Shown: in pieces, positions 32,144-40,861 of the stretch
Position numbering within the stretch: the stretch's first letter is position 1
Layout of the letters: every line of letters begins with the position of its first letter
Origin: CAG-390 sp045546615
Lineage (GTDB): Bacteria; Bacillota; Clostridia; Oscillospirales; CAG-272
Assembly (NCBI GenBank): GCA_045546615.1
Contig: JAZQDD010000023.1
Span: 1 to 64,000 of the forward strand
Length of the DNA stretch: 64,000 nucleotides
Direction: 5' to 3'
Position numbers and translations under genes: made by a program
The notes under the pieces: model-generated
The model's input: only the letters and a program-made list of their open reading frames with translations
Told to the model about the DNA's origin: nothing
Database searches by the model: none

Positions 32144-33322
32144 TTATTTTTTGATCTTTGCCACGCCCGTTTCAACTGCGGCGGCGGCAACGGCACGGGC
32201 AACGGATTCGTGCGCGCGCTTGTCGTAAGCGTAGGGGAGTATATATTCGCAGGAAAGCTCATCATCCGAAATGCAATCTGCAATTCCGCGGGATGCCGCC
32301 ATCATCATCTCCTTGTTTACCGTGGTAGCTCTGACGTCAAGCGCACCGCGGAAAAGTCCGGGGAAAACAAGTACGTTGTTTATCTGGTTGGGATACTGCG
32401 ATGAGCCTGTTCCGACTATGAAAGCACCCGCCTCCTTCGCATCGTCGGGGTGTATTTCGGGAATGGGATTTGCGCAGGTAAAGAGAATGGGCTTGTCTGC
32501 CATGGATCTTACCATGTCCTTTGTAACGCAATTCGCCACAGAAACACCGACAAGCACGTCTGCGCCCTTCATTGCATCCGCAAGCGTACCCGTGAGCTTT
32601 TCTCTGTTTGTTATCTTTGCAAGCTCTTGCTGAACGGGGTTGAAGCGCGTATCACCCTCAACGATGATTCCGTGGCTGCTGCACGCAATAACGTCCTTAA
32701 CACCAAACGCCATAAGGAATTTAGCAATAGCTATTCCTGCGGCTCCGGCGCCGTTGATAACGACCTTTATCTCGTCTATCTTCTTGTTTACGAGCTTCAG
32801 CGCATTGAGAAGCGCGGCGGCAGTAACTATGGCAGTACCGTGCTGATCGTCGTGGAAAACGGGAATATCAAGCTCTTCCTTGAGTCTTGTTTCTATCTCA
32901 AAGCAACGGGGTGCGGATATATCCTCAAGATTTATACCGCCGAACGAGCCTGCAAAAAGCTTTATCGAACGGATTATCTCCTCGGTATCCTTGCTTGCGA
33001 TGCACAAGGGGTATGCATCAACGTCACCATACGCCTTAAAGAGTGCGCACTTGCCTTCCATAACGGGCATACCCGCTTCAGGTCCAATATCACCGAGACC
33101 AAGCACCGCCGTGCCGTCGGTAATTACGGGAACTGTGTTCCAGCGGCGTGTCAGTTCAAAGCTCTTTTCAACGTCCTCGTGTATAGCCATACATGGTTCA
33201 GCAACACCCGGAGTATAAGCCAAAGACAGCTCCTCTCTGCTTCCTACAGGCACTCTTGCCGTGATTTCAATCTTACCTTGCCATTCAGCGTGCTTTTTAA
33301 GCGATTCTTTTCTGTAATCCAT
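32144..33322 (-). CDS. Malic enzyme, NAD(P)-dependent (short bacterial type)
   Basis: 392 residues, the size of the short bacterial malic enzymes that lack the C-terminal phosphotransacetylase-like domain. It oxidatively decarboxylates malate to pyruvate with NAD or NADP and a divalent metal. Motifs: 'SLAYTPGVAEPC' with the catalytic Tyr, 'VITDGTAVLGLGDIGPEAG', 'NLEDISAPRCFEIE' (metal-binding Glu-Asp), 'PVFHDDQHGTAIVT', the nucleotide-binding 'INGAGAAGIAIAKFL' and 'ANPIPEI'. The genes on both sides are unrelated, so it is probably transcribed alone. It starts at 33322 with GGTGTAA-type weak ribosome binding sites nearby. Cofactor preference (NAD or NADP) cannot be told by eye. Confidence 0.95.
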   Translation of the reverse strand: MDYRKESLKKHAEWQGKIEITARVPVGSREELSLAYTPGVAEPCMAIHEDVEKSFELTRRWNTVPVITDGTAVLGLGDIGPEAGMPVMEGKCALFKAYGDVDAYPLCIASKDTEEIIRSIKLFAGSFGGINLEDISAPRCFEIETRLKEELDIPVFHDDQHGTAIVTAAALLNALKLVNKKIDEIKVVINGAGAAGIAIAKFLMAFGVKDVIACSSHGIIVEGDTRFNPVQQELAKITNREKLTGTLADAMKGADVLVGVSVANCVTKDMVRSMADKPILFTCANPIPEIHPDDAKEAGAFIVGTGSSQYPNQINNVLVFPGLFRGALDVRATTVNKEMMMAASRGIADCISDDELSCEYILPYAYDKRAHESVARAVAAAAVETGVAKIKK

Positions 33323-33339
33323 AAGTTACACCTGCCTTA

Positions 33340-33672
33340 TTAAATATTGAAATATGAGGGATCTGCGGCGATTTCCATCAAAGCGTCGGAAAGAAAGACG
33401 GAAAGCACCGAGATAGCAACACCAAAAATTATACCGATAACACCGCAGACCAAACCCGCAACGGAAAATGCGGAAAATCTGCCCTTTTCGGTTCTGTCAA
33501 CAGCCGCAAGCACCATCGCAATAATGCCGCTTGCAACACCCGCACAGCAAAAGCTCAACATGATGGAGAAAACACCAAGCACCAACGAAGCCTTCGCTAC
33601 CGCGCTGTTTTTATTCTCAACGGGAGCAAATCCCTCGTATGCGGAGTTGAAGGGTTGATCGCCATTGTTCAT
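33340..33672 (-). CDS. Small membrane protein, DUF4190-like
   Basis: 110 residues from ATG 33672, preferred because AAAGGAGAG lies 10 bases upstream; ATGs at 33696 and 33708 are in frame but lack a site. The N-terminal 30 residues are polar ('NNGDQPFNSAYEG'), followed by two or three membrane helices with the DUF4190 hallmark 'AKASLVLGVFSIMLSF' and 'GLVCGVIGIIFG'. The family is found in many Gram-positive genomes and has no assigned function. Eighteen bases separate it from the malic enzyme gene downstream, so read-through is possible. Confidence 0.75.
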   Translation of the reverse strand: MNNGDQPFNSAYEGFAPVENKNSAVAKASLVLGVFSIMLSFCCAGVASGIIAMVLAAVDRTEKGRFSAFSVAGLVCGVIGIIFGVAISVLSVFLSDALMEIAADPSYFNI

Positions 33673-33839
33673 TCTAAAATTTCTCTCCTTTGACATACAA
33701 TTTACCAATTTGTATTATACCACACAAAGCGTTTTTTTGCAATAGAAAACAAAAAATGAATACGAAGAAAAAATCACCCCTTTCTTTTTTTAAATTTTTA
33801 TGATATAATTAAAATAATAATAAACTAACGGAGATCTTA

Positions 33840-34724
33840 ATGGCAAAATTATCGAGTTTTTTGAGAATCAGAAATTTCATTTGGCTGCTTATCGCAGGTA
33901 CTATAAATGCCATAGGAGTAACGATATTCCTCGCCCCCGTAAATCTCTATGACAGCGGCATATCGGGAACGTCCATCCTGCTTTCACAGCTTACCCCCGA
34001 AACGTGGACGCTTTCCATGTTCCTTTTGATACTTAACATTCCCCTTTTCCTTTTCGGATTAAAAAGGCAGGGCGTGCCGTTTACGGTATATTCCATATTT
34101 GCAATAGCCGTCTACTCTTTCGTATCGTGGCTGATCACGTACGTCCTCCCCATCGACGTCAGCATAGCCTCGCCGCTTGCGGGTGAGGACCTTTTATTGT
34201 GTGCGCTGTTCGGAGGAGTCATTTCGGGTGTCGGAAGCGGTCTTACCATCCGTAACGGCGGAGCTATCGACGGTATCGAAGTCATGGCTGTAATCTTTTC
34301 AAAAAAGCTGAATATAACAGTCGGTACATTCGTGATGATATACAACGTAATTCTGTACGTCATTTGCGGAATAGTGATAAACAGCTGGATATTGCCGCTG
34401 TACTCGATAGTAACGTACGCGGCAGGGCTTAAGACCGTTGACTTCGTAGTTGAGGGCTTTGACCGTTCAAAATCCGTAATGATAATCACGGAAAGGGCGG
34501 CAGAGATAAACAAGGCACTCATGGATGAGTTCAAATGCGGCACAACGATGATGTCGGGAACGGGCGGATATTCCAACGCACAAAAGACCGTAATTTACTT
34601 TGTGGTAAACAGATTCCAGATCTACAAAATGAAAAACATCATTCGCTCAATAGACCCGCAGGCATTTGTGACCATAAGCGAGGTCGCAGACGTTTTAAGA
34701 AGCAAGGACGTAACAAACATATAA
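33840..34724 (+). CDS. YitT family membrane protein (DUF161/DUF2179)
   Basis: 294 residues. Five to six membrane segments in the first 190 residues include the family motifs 'NAIGVTIFLAPVNLYDSGI', 'FGGVISGVGSGLTIRNGG' and 'GGAIDGIEVMAV', followed by a cytoplasmic DUF2179 domain ('IITERAAEINKALMDE', 'TGTGGYSN', 'ISEVADVLR'). Very common in Firmicutes; proposed roles (transport or signalling) are unproven. Start 33840 has GGAGATC just upstream, and a TATAAT box at 33804-33809. A shared bidirectional terminator follows. Confidence 0.92.
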   Translation: MAKLSSFLRIRNFIWLLIAGTINAIGVTIFLAPVNLYDSGISGTSILLSQLTPETWTLSMFLLILNIPLFLFGLKRQGVPFTVYSIFAIAVYSFVSWLITYVLPIDVSIASPLAGEDLLLCALFGGVISGVGSGLTIRNGGAIDGIEVMAVIFSKKLNITVGTFVMIYNVILYVICGIVINSWILPLYSIVTYAAGLKTVDFVVEGFDRSKSVMIITERAAEINKALMDEFKCGTTMMSGTGGYSNAQKTVIYFVVNRFQIYKMKNIIRSIDPQAFVTISEVADVLRSKDVTNI

Positions 34725-34758
34725 AAACAAGGCATCGCAGTCGCGATGCCTTGTTTTT
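34723..34758. terminator. Bidirectional terminator between yitT-like and ABC permease genes
   Basis: Near-perfect hairpin AAAAACAAGGCATCGC...GCGATGCCTTGTTTTT between convergent genes; it overlaps the stop codon of the permease. Confidence 0.9.
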
Positions 34759-35995
34759 ATGCTTTCCAGACAGTTTTGAGTATCTTGGAAATCTTTGGGG
34801 GTGTGCCGTATAGCAGAACTCCTACGCGGTAGATCTTTGCGGAGAGAACTCCGATTCCTACGGTAGAAGCAATGAGAATAGCGATAGAAGCCGCAATCTC
34901 ATACCACGCGACCGTGCTCATGGCTATTCTCGTAAACATCGCCATAGGTGACGTGAACGGGATATACGAGCAGACCGTCATCAACGCATTGTCAACCTTA
35001 CCCGATGACATTGAGGTCATAACGAACATAAATCCCGCCATGAAAATCAATGTAACGGGCATAACGGAGGTGTTAATATCCTCAAGCTTTGAGGCGGTAG
35101 AGCCTACCGCGCCAAACATAAATGCGTAGATAAGGAAGCCGAGAACGAAGAATATCAGCATATACGCAAGCAGCTCCGCGGGGATATTGAAAATGGAATT
35201 TACTATCATATCGTCGCCCCAATAGCTCTTATTGAGGGTATAAAACAGCACCGCCGAGCCGAATACGGCAAAGAGCTGCATAAATCCCGCAAAACACGAG
35301 GAAAGCACCTTTCCGAACATCATAGAGGTGGGCTTTGCGCTTGTTATAAGCACCTCCATAGCGCGCGAGCTTTTCTCCGTTGCAACGTTGGTGGCAACCA
35401 TCTGTCCGTAAAGCAAAATGACCATGTAGAGCGCAAATATCATAATGTATGCATAAAAGAAATTCTCCGTCTGGTCCTTACCAAGACTCTCCACCTCGGA
35501 CGTTATCGAGATGTTCATCACGCCCACGGCTTGCTCGGGAGTCATTCCGCCGCCTATCATAGCGTTCATCTGATATATCTGCTGAAGTGCCGTAGTTGCA
35601 ACGGCGGTATTCATATCGGAAAGCGAAAGATTGTTTACGTAATATTTAAACGCCGTAGGACTGCTCATAACGAAAGCGCACTTCGCTTTTTCGGACGTAA
35701 TATTTTCCTTGATAGCGGCATCGTCCTCGTTCGTCACCTGCACGTCGTAGTCGGTAAAGGACGCGGCAAATATCTCCTTGACCACGTCGGCGTTTTCGGG
35801 CACGTCGGGCTTTACGAGGAGCACGGGGCGGTCAACCTCTACATCGCCCTGCTTATTTCCCAACGCTTCCATGACGCGCGGAAAAAACATAACGAATCCA
35901 ATAAGTATAACGAGAAAAAGCGTTATACCGACGAAAATTTTATTTTTCAGATAGTACTTCAGCTCAAATTTAAATATCTTTCCAAACTGCTTCAT
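34757..35995 (-). CDS. ABC-2 family exporter permease (NatB-like)
   Basis: 412 residues. One membrane helix at the N-terminus (about 19-40), a large extracellular domain (about 45-185), then five C-terminal membrane helices. The family motif 'EKSSRAMEVLITSAKPTSMM' at about 200-220, with 'LLYGQMVATNVATEKSSR' before it, is the ABC-2/NatB hallmark. It pairs with the ATPase gene 3 bp upstream. Systems of this kind export sodium, antibiotics or peptides; the substrate is not evident. Co-transcribed with the ATPase at 35999. Confidence 0.9.
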   Translation of the reverse strand: MKQFGKIFKFELKYYLKNKIFVGITLFLVILIGFVMFFPRVMEALGNKQGDVEVDRPVLLVKPDVPENADVVKEIFAASFTDYDVQVTNEDDAAIKENITSEKAKCAFVMSSPTAFKYYVNNLSLSDMNTAVATTALQQIYQMNAMIGGGMTPEQAVGVMNISITSEVESLGKDQTENFFYAYIMIFALYMVILLYGQMVATNVATEKSSRAMEVLITSAKPTSMMFGKVLSSCFAGFMQLFAVFGSAVLFYTLNKSYWGDDMIVNSIFNIPAELLAYMLIFFVLGFLIYAFMFGAVGSTASKLEDINTSVMPVTLIFMAGFMFVMTSMSSGKVDNALMTVCSYIPFTSPMAMFTRIAMSTVAWYEIAASIAILIASTVGIGVLSAKIYRVGVLLYGTPPKISKILKTVWKA

Positions 35996-35998
35996 CGT

Positions 35999-36898
35999 TT
36001 ATTCCCCCTGCGGTGCATCGTCCGCGTACTCCACGAAAATATCGTTAAGCGACGGCTCAAGCACGCGTATCTCGTCAAAATCAAATTTTTGCGCAAGCTG
36101 CGCCATCATTTTCTGCTTTTCGTCCGCCGAGGCAAGCTTTATTATTATCTCGCCCTTGTCCGTAAGACTGCACGCATCTCCAAGCTCCGCCATTATCGGC
36201 TCGGGCTTTTCGGTACGCACGACGAGGCGGTCGCGCGGATAATTGCGCTTGATATCGTGCAGATCGCCGCAAACGGCGACCTTGCCCGCGTTAAGAATTG
36301 CTATGCTGTCGCAAAATTCCTCGATATAGCTCATCTGGTGGCTCGAAAACAGCACTATCTTTCCCTTTGCTATCTGCTCCTTGACAACGTCCTTGAGAAG
36401 CATTGCGTTTACGGGATCAAGTCCCGAAAACGGCTCGTCAAGAATAACGATATCGGGGTCGTGCGCAAGCGCCGTGACAAGCTGTATCTTTTGCTGATTT
36501 CCTTTGGATAGGGTGTCAAGACGCTTGTTGCGGTATTCGCTCATCTCGAGGCGGTCAAGCCAATAGTCGATAGACTTCACCGCGTCCTTTTTGCTCATCC
36601 CCTTAAGCTCGGCAAAATAGGTAAGCTGGTCTATAATGAGCTTTTTGGGGTACAGACCGCGCTCCTCGGGCAGATATCCGATGCCTATTTTGTCGTAGTC
36701 AATGGGTTTGCCGTCGATCAACACCTCGCCGCCGTTGGCGGGAAATACGTTCATCAAAATGCGAATTGACGTGGTCTTGCCCGCGCCGTTTCTTCCGAGC
36801 AATCCGAACGCTTTTCCGCCCTCTGCCTTGAAAGAAATGCCGTTAAGTACTTTATTTTCGCCAAAGGACTTTTCTATATTTTTAAACTCAAGAATCAT
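35999..36898 (-). CDS. ABC transporter ATP-binding protein (NatA-like)
   Basis: 299 residues. Nucleotide-binding domain with Walker A 'GLLGRNGAGKTTSIR', the Q-loop region 'GYLPEERGLYP', the signature 'LSKGNQQKIQLV', Walker B 'PDIVILDEPFSGLDP' and switch His 'VLFSSHQMS'. The C-terminal 70 residues are the accessory domain seen in NatA-like exporters. The start at 36898 has GAGAGGAAAA upstream. It powers the ABC-2 permease encoded next. Confidence 0.93.
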   Translation of the reverse strand: MILEFKNIEKSFGENKVLNGISFKAEGGKAFGLLGRNGAGKTTSIRILMNVFPANGGEVLIDGKPIDYDKIGIGYLPEERGLYPKKLIIDQLTYFAELKGMSKKDAVKSIDYWLDRLEMSEYRNKRLDTLSKGNQQKIQLVTALAHDPDIVILDEPFSGLDPVNAMLLKDVVKEQIAKGKIVLFSSHQMSYIEEFCDSIAILNAGKVAVCGDLHDIKRNYPRDRLVVRTEKPEPIMAELGDACSLTDKGEIIIKLASADEKQKMMAQLAQKFDFDEIRVLEPSLNDIFVEYADDAPQGE

Positions 36899-37010
36899 TT
36901 TTTCCTCTCTCTTCGGTTAAGGTTTATTACTGTTAAAACATTATAGCATATCAATATTAAAAAGTAAATAGAATCAAGAAATTATCATATCAACCATTGC
37001 TTGAATCAAA

Positions 37011-37051
37011 AAAGTGTGAGCCGACTGCAAATTCGGCTCACACACCTTTTT
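37011..37051 (-). terminator. Terminator of the PadR-DUF1700-DUF4097 operon
   Basis: GTGTGAGCCGA ... TCGGCTCACAC hairpin flanked by A and T runs, at the stop of the DUF4097 gene. Confidence 0.85.
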
Positions 37052-37955
37052 AATCACGGTATGTTATCTCAATATCTCCCGTATCGGTTATTATCTTGCA
37101 TCTGCCGCCCGTAGTGGACTTTGGCACTCTTACGCTACCCGTATCAGTTTCGGTAACGAACACCTTTTCCGTCAGCAAGCTTCCCTCAACGTCGCCCGTA
37201 TCGGTTTTTATGTATATCTCGGCGGCGTCACATTTTTCAAGCTCCACGTCCCCCGTGCTTCTTTCAACAGAAAGCTTATTTTCGGCGATAACGTTTTCAA
37301 GCTCAATATCTCCCGTGCTTCCGCTTGAGGTCAGGCTCTCGCACGCAACGTACGAAAGGTACACGTCCCCCGTCGAGACGGAAAGCTCGATATCACCTGC
37401 GGATATGTTTTTAAGCTTGATATCGCCCGTAGTCAGCTTTATTTTCATATCACCTAAAGCAGATGCATAGCTCGTTACGTCGCAAGTGTTTCCCGAAATG
37501 TCAATACTGCTAAATGAAAAATCGTCGGAAATCATCACGTCTCCTGTAGTTGTGCGCACCGAAAGCTCGCCGTACTCACCGCGAGGAACACAGACCGTTA
37601 TTTTCGGAAGCTCAAAGCCTATACCTATGTAATCGTACCATTCTCTGTCGTCCGAACGCCTTATTACAAGACTGCCGTCCTCCACAAAAACGCTATGCCT
37701 CGCTTTCTCATCCTCATAGCAGACAACGCGGCATTTTTGGTCATCGGAAGGCACGAACGTAACGTGCGCAGTTTCGGTATAAATTGAGATAGAGGAAAAC
37801 TCCTCGCTTATCTCATGCTCGCTCGTCTCATATTTATGTGTCGATAATTTGCTAAAATCCCATCCGAGCGTTGTCATTACCCCCACAAAAAGGATACAAC
37901 CGAGCAACACAAGAGAAGCCGCTGTAATAAGACATACCTTCGTTCCCGTTCTCAT
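37050..37955 (-). CDS. DUF4097 beta-solenoid membrane-anchored protein
   Basis: 301 residues from ATG 37955, which has a perfect AAGGAGGGA site; a longer frame to 38078 lies inside the upstream gene. One N-terminal membrane helix (about 6-28), then repeated short strands of the DUF4097/DUF2807 type: at least seven recurrences of 'TGDV' or 'TGDI' ('TTGDVMISDDF', 'TTGDIKLKN', 'STGDVYLSY', 'STGDIELEN'), forming a beta-solenoid. Proteins with this domain often sit downstream of PadR and DUF1700 genes in Firmicutes and have no established biochemical function. The start overlaps the upstream stop by one base. Confidence 0.85.
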   Translation of the reverse strand: MRTGTKVCLITAASLVLLGCILFVGVMTTLGWDFSKLSTHKYETSEHEISEEFSSISIYTETAHVTFVPSDDQKCRVVCYEDEKARHSVFVEDGSLVIRRSDDREWYDYIGIGFELPKITVCVPRGEYGELSVRTTTGDVMISDDFSFSSIDISGNTCDVTSYASALGDMKIKLTTGDIKLKNISAGDIELSVSTGDVYLSYVACESLTSSGSTGDIELENVIAENKLSVERSTGDVELEKCDAAEIYIKTDTGDVEGSLLTEKVFVTETDTGSVRVPKSTTGGRCKIITDTGDIEITYRD

Positions 37956-38554
37956 TATTCTCCCTCCTTTTTGATAAAGAGATTCTTTATCCCTGTCACC
38001 GTTTTTTGGGTCAGCATCAAAATACCCCTCGTTACTGCCTTGCATCCGTAGAACGCAAAGATAGCAATGCCCGCACAAACAAGCCCTGCGGCAAGCGTGG
38101 CAAGTCCCGACACTACCATTCCCTTAACGATAAAGAAACATCCCGCCGCCGCACCGCCGACAAAAGAGGCGGCAAGCGAAGCAAAGACCGCCCACGCGGA
38201 AACGATCACCGCCCACACCGAAGCGTAGAGCGAAAGTATCACGGCAAACGCGGCAATGAGCAAGGAAAGCCATATTGGAGAACCGAGCGTCAAAAGCACG
38301 ATAGTTCCCGCGCCGAGACGTTTTTTAGGTTTTATTTTCTTGATTGCTATTTTGGCAATAGGAATTTCCGCTATTATCTGCGCCGCAACATCATCTACCG
38401 AGCCAACCTCGGCAACCGCCTCGTCCTCCGTAAGTCCTTCTTCCATACGGTCATCTATCATCTCGCCGTAAAACGCAATACGCTCACCGACATCCTCGGC
38501 AGGCAAGCCGTTGAGCTTTAAGCGAAGCGCATCAAAAAATTCTTGTTTATTCAT
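37955..38554 (-). CDS. DUF1700 membrane protein (HAAS domain)
   Basis: 199 residues. Residues 1-65 form the HAAS/DUF1700 cytoplasmic helical domain ('KQEFFDALRLKLNGLP', 'IAFYGEMIDDRMEEGL', 'EDEAVAEVGSVDDVA'), and residues about 83-180 form four membrane segments. DUF1700 domains pair with PadR regulators and probably sense or transmit a membrane signal to them; here the PadR gene overlaps the start by 8 bp. The order PadR, DUF1700, DUF4097 is conserved in many Firmicutes. Confidence 0.88.
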   Translation of the reverse strand: MNKQEFFDALRLKLNGLPAEDVGERIAFYGEMIDDRMEEGLTEDEAVAEVGSVDDVAAQIIAEIPIAKIAIKKIKPKKRLGAGTIVLLTLGSPIWLSLLIAAFAVILSLYASVWAVIVSAWAVFASLAASFVGGAAAGCFFIVKGMVVSGLATLAAGLVCAGIAIFAFYGCKAVTRGILMLTQKTVTGIKNLFIKKEGE

Positions 38555-38867
38555 TTTCCCCGTCCTCCTTCGTCACGAAGCGATACATCTGCATCACCTC
38601 ACGCCACTCATTCTTAAATTCCTCAATACGAAAGAGTCCCGCGCCTGTAATGCGATAGTATTTACGCAATCTGCCGTTATGCTCTGCCGTCCTGACAGTT
38701 AGCATATTTGCCGTTTCCAAGCGTTTTAGAATGGTATATAGAGTAGACTCGGACATATCAACGTAAGGTTTCATATCCTTTATTATTTTATACCCGTACG
38801 AATCCTCGTTTTTTATCGCCGCCAGCACGCAAACATCAAGGATCCCTCGCTTCAACTGAATATCCAT
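38547..38867 (-). CDS. PadR family transcriptional regulator
   Basis: 106 residues. Winged helix of the PadR type: 'KRGILDVCVLAAI', 'DSYGYKIIKDM', 'ESTLYTILKRLETANML' (recognition region) and the wing 'RKYYRITGAG', then a short C-terminal helix for dimerisation ('FKNEWREVMQMYRF'). PadR proteins usually repress their own operon. An inverted repeat overlapping its promoter (38881-38903) supports autoregulation. Start 38867 has GGGAGG upstream. Confidence 0.92.
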   Translation of the reverse strand: MDIQLKRGILDVCVLAAIKNEDSYGYKIIKDMKPYVDMSESTLYTILKRLETANMLTVRTAEHNGRLRKYYRITGAGLFRIEEFKNEWREVMQMYRFVTKEDGENE

Positions 38868-38880
38868 ACAATACCTCCCA

Positions 38881-38920
38881 TCGTGTAATACATCATATCA
38901 CGAAGTATTTGTTTTGTCAA
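38881..38920 (-). promoter_or_regulatory. Promoter and likely PadR operator
   Basis: On the minus strand TTGACA (38920-38915), 17-bp spacer, TATGAT (38897-38892). An inverted repeat TCGTG-13-CACGA (38881-38903) overlaps the -10 box, a typical position for a repressor site. Confidence 0.7.
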
Positions 38921-38982
38921 TAGCAAACAAATATAAAAAAAGCGAATTTTTTAAAACTTTTGGCAAACGCGCAAAAATTCCT

Positions 38983-39010
38983 TTGACTTTTCGCGCAAAT
39001 GTGCTATAAT
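38983..39010 (+). promoter_or_regulatory. Promoter of the YczE-like membrane protein gene
   Basis: TTGACT (38983-38988), 16-bp spacer, TATAAT (39005-39010), 36 bp before the start codon at 39046. Confidence 0.75.
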
Positions 39011-39045
39011 AGCAGGAGTGAAAATTTCCACCCCGAAAGGTCGAT

Positions 39046-39723
39046 ATGAAAAAAAGAGTTTTTTATTGCGAGGCGGCGTATTTCGTAGGGCTTATCGTGC
39101 TGGCGTTCGGCACGTCGCTTATCGAGCGCGCAAGCTTCGGTATGTCAATGGTCGTCGCACCCGCGTATCTTCTGCACCTTAAAATATCGCCGTATCTTCC
39201 GTTTTTCACGTTTGGCGTGGCGGCGTACGCGTTTCAGGCGCTTCTTCTGCTCTTGCTTGCCGTTTTTCTGCGAAAGGTCAAGAAAAGCTATTTTCTCTCG
39301 TTTGCAACAGCCTTCCTGTACGGGCTCATTCTTGACGCGGTGATGAGCCTCGTCGCCTTTCTGCCCGATTTTGGAATGGCAGGACGCATCGCGCTTTTTG
39401 CCGTGGGGCTCGGCACGTCCGCCGTGGGCATAGCCTTTATGTTCCACACGTATTTCCCGACCGAAGCGTACGAGCTTATCGTCAAGGAGATCGCGCAAAA
39501 ATTCAATATTTCGATAGGCAAAACGAAAACTGCGTACGATATATGCAGCTGTACCCTCGCAGTTATCCTCTCGCTTTGCTTCTTTGGCGGCTTTCGCGGA
39601 ATACACCTCGGAACGCTCGTCTGCGCGGCGCTAAACGGCTTTTTGATAGGTCAGATCAGCCGCTTCCTTGACAAGAAATTCACCTTCAAGGACGCACTCC
39701 CTCTGCGCGAAAAAATGTATTAA
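39046..39723 (+). CDS. YczE/YyaS-like membrane protein (DUF6198-type)
   Basis: 225 residues, five to six membrane segments. Typical stretches are 'FGTSLIERASFGMSMVVAP' near the N-terminus, 'SFATAFLYGLILDAVMSL', 'FHTYFPTEAYELIVKEIA' and 'NISIGKTKTAYDICSC'. Members of this family are found in many Firmicutes, and a role in lipid or small-molecule export has been suggested only loosely. GAAAGG precedes the ATG. The gene is transcribed away from the PadR operon and ends in a terminator shared with the next gene. Confidence 0.82.
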   Translation: MKKRVFYCEAAYFVGLIVLAFGTSLIERASFGMSMVVAPAYLLHLKISPYLPFFTFGVAAYAFQALLLLLLAVFLRKVKKSYFLSFATAFLYGLILDAVMSLVAFLPDFGMAGRIALFAVGLGTSAVGIAFMFHTYFPTEAYELIVKEIAQKFNISIGKTKTAYDICSCTLAVILSLCFFGGFRGIHLGTLVCAALNGFLIGQISRFLDKKFTFKDALPLREKMY

Positions 39724-39730
39724 AACCGAT

Positions 39731-39764
39731 AAAACGGCTTGGAGCAAAGCTCCAAGCCGTTTTG
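39731..39764. terminator. Bidirectional terminator
   Basis: AAAACGGCTTGGAGC-AAA-GCTCCAAGCCGTTTT between convergent genes. Confidence 0.9.
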
Positions 39765-39774
39765 CTTTGTTTTC

Positions 39775-40800
39775 TCAAGACGTCGAACGGGAAGAATTCA
39801 AAACGTGATTATACATATTAGTCACGCTTTCGTTCATATTTATCGGAACGAGGGATATCTGCGGGTGAGAATTTTGAAAAACCACAAAAAGCTGATGGGC
39901 AAATCCCTGCCCCATCCAACCGATATCGTCAAAATCAAAAACGACCTCTTGAAAATCTTCCAAGCGATTGCAAACTCGCTTAGCTTGCGAACGAGATACG
40001 GGCGCGGAATCGAAAATATTTTTTAACGGAATACGAGTCTTTGAAAAACCGCCGTCATCATTTGAGTACAGATCAAAAACCTCACGCGGCTCTTTATGCG
40101 TGAAATTTGAAAGCGACATAAAAACGCATGTTCCCGACGAAGCCTCATCCATATCAAAAACGTTATCGTTGTTATACTTTGAGGTCGTAAATATTTTTCT
40201 GCTTGAAGATATCAAAAACTTGTCCATCATTTTGGAAGTGAAAAAAATCCCCTCACCCGAGTGATTTTGCTCATCCGTCGTAAGCTTTCCCTTAAACAGC
40301 TCGCATATCGCCTCATCGAGACCCGAAAGAGAAAAATGCTTCTTGATCTTTTCAAAGATACCCACGCCGTCATCCATTATGAGCACAGCGGTTTCGAGAT
40401 AGTTTTGAGTAACCGTGACCTGCATATTTTCGGCATCCGAATGATCTACAACGTTATTTGCCATTTCGGTAAACGCATAGAGCCAAATACGCTTAACGTT
40501 TTCCGCCAACGAGGCGATGTGTCGGCGCAGGCACGCATCGTAAGCATACGTATCGCTATCCAGCTCGCCCTTGCTTCTTTTAAGGGTATAGTCAAATTGT
40601 GTCGATACCAATTCGTACTGTCCGCGCTTGCCTTTCTTGATCACGCCGTCAAGTATAAGCTCATTTATATACGTGTGCACCGTATTCGTGCTTATATCAA
40701 AAGCATCGGACACGACCTTTGAAACGCTTTTGGTATTAGCTGAAATCTTTTCCAAAAGGTATAAAATAATAGTTTGCTTCTTATCAGCATTGAATTTCAT
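39775..40800 (-). CDS. HTH - HATPase - DUF4325 (STAS-like) regulator
   Basis: 341 residues from ATG 40800, chosen because AAGGAG lies 8 bases upstream. Three parts in one chain: an N-terminal winged HTH (about 1-65, 'DISTNTVHTYINELILDGVI'), a GHKL/HATPase domain (about 90-260) with N-box 'FTEMANNVVDHS', G1 'MDDGVGIF' and G2 'NHSGEGIFFTSKMMD', and a C-terminal DUF4325/STAS-like domain (about 275-330, 'VVFDFDDIGWMGQGF'). Fusing an anti-sigma-like kinase fold to a STAS-like domain and a DNA-binding head suggests a self-contained regulatory switch. The target is unknown; repeats just upstream look like its operator. The GHKL fold and motif set are well supported, the logic is inference. Confidence 0.85.
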   Translation of the reverse strand: MKFNADKKQTIILYLLEKISANTKSVSKVVSDAFDISTNTVHTYINELILDGVIKKGKRGQYELVSTQFDYTLKRSKGELDSDTYAYDACLRRHIASLAENVKRIWLYAFTEMANNVVDHSDAENMQVTVTQNYLETAVLIMDDGVGIFEKIKKHFSLSGLDEAICELFKGKLTTDEQNHSGEGIFFTSKMMDKFLISSSRKIFTTSKYNNDNVFDMDEASSGTCVFMSLSNFTHKEPREVFDLYSNDDGGFSKTRIPLKNIFDSAPVSRSQAKRVCNRLEDFQEVVFDFDDIGWMGQGFAHQLFVVFQNSHPQISLVPINMNESVTNMYNHVLNSSRSTS

Positions 40801-40830
40801 AGGAGCACTCCTTACCACTTAATCAATAAT

Positions 40831-40859
40831 ATTATACTGCCCATTTCGTTTTTTGTCAA
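40831..40859 (-). promoter_or_regulatory. Promoter of the HTH-ATPase-DUF4325 gene
   Basis: On the minus strand TTGACA (40859-40854), 17-bp spacer, TATAAT (40836-40831); close to ideal. Confidence 0.8.
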
Positions 40860-40861
40860 TA

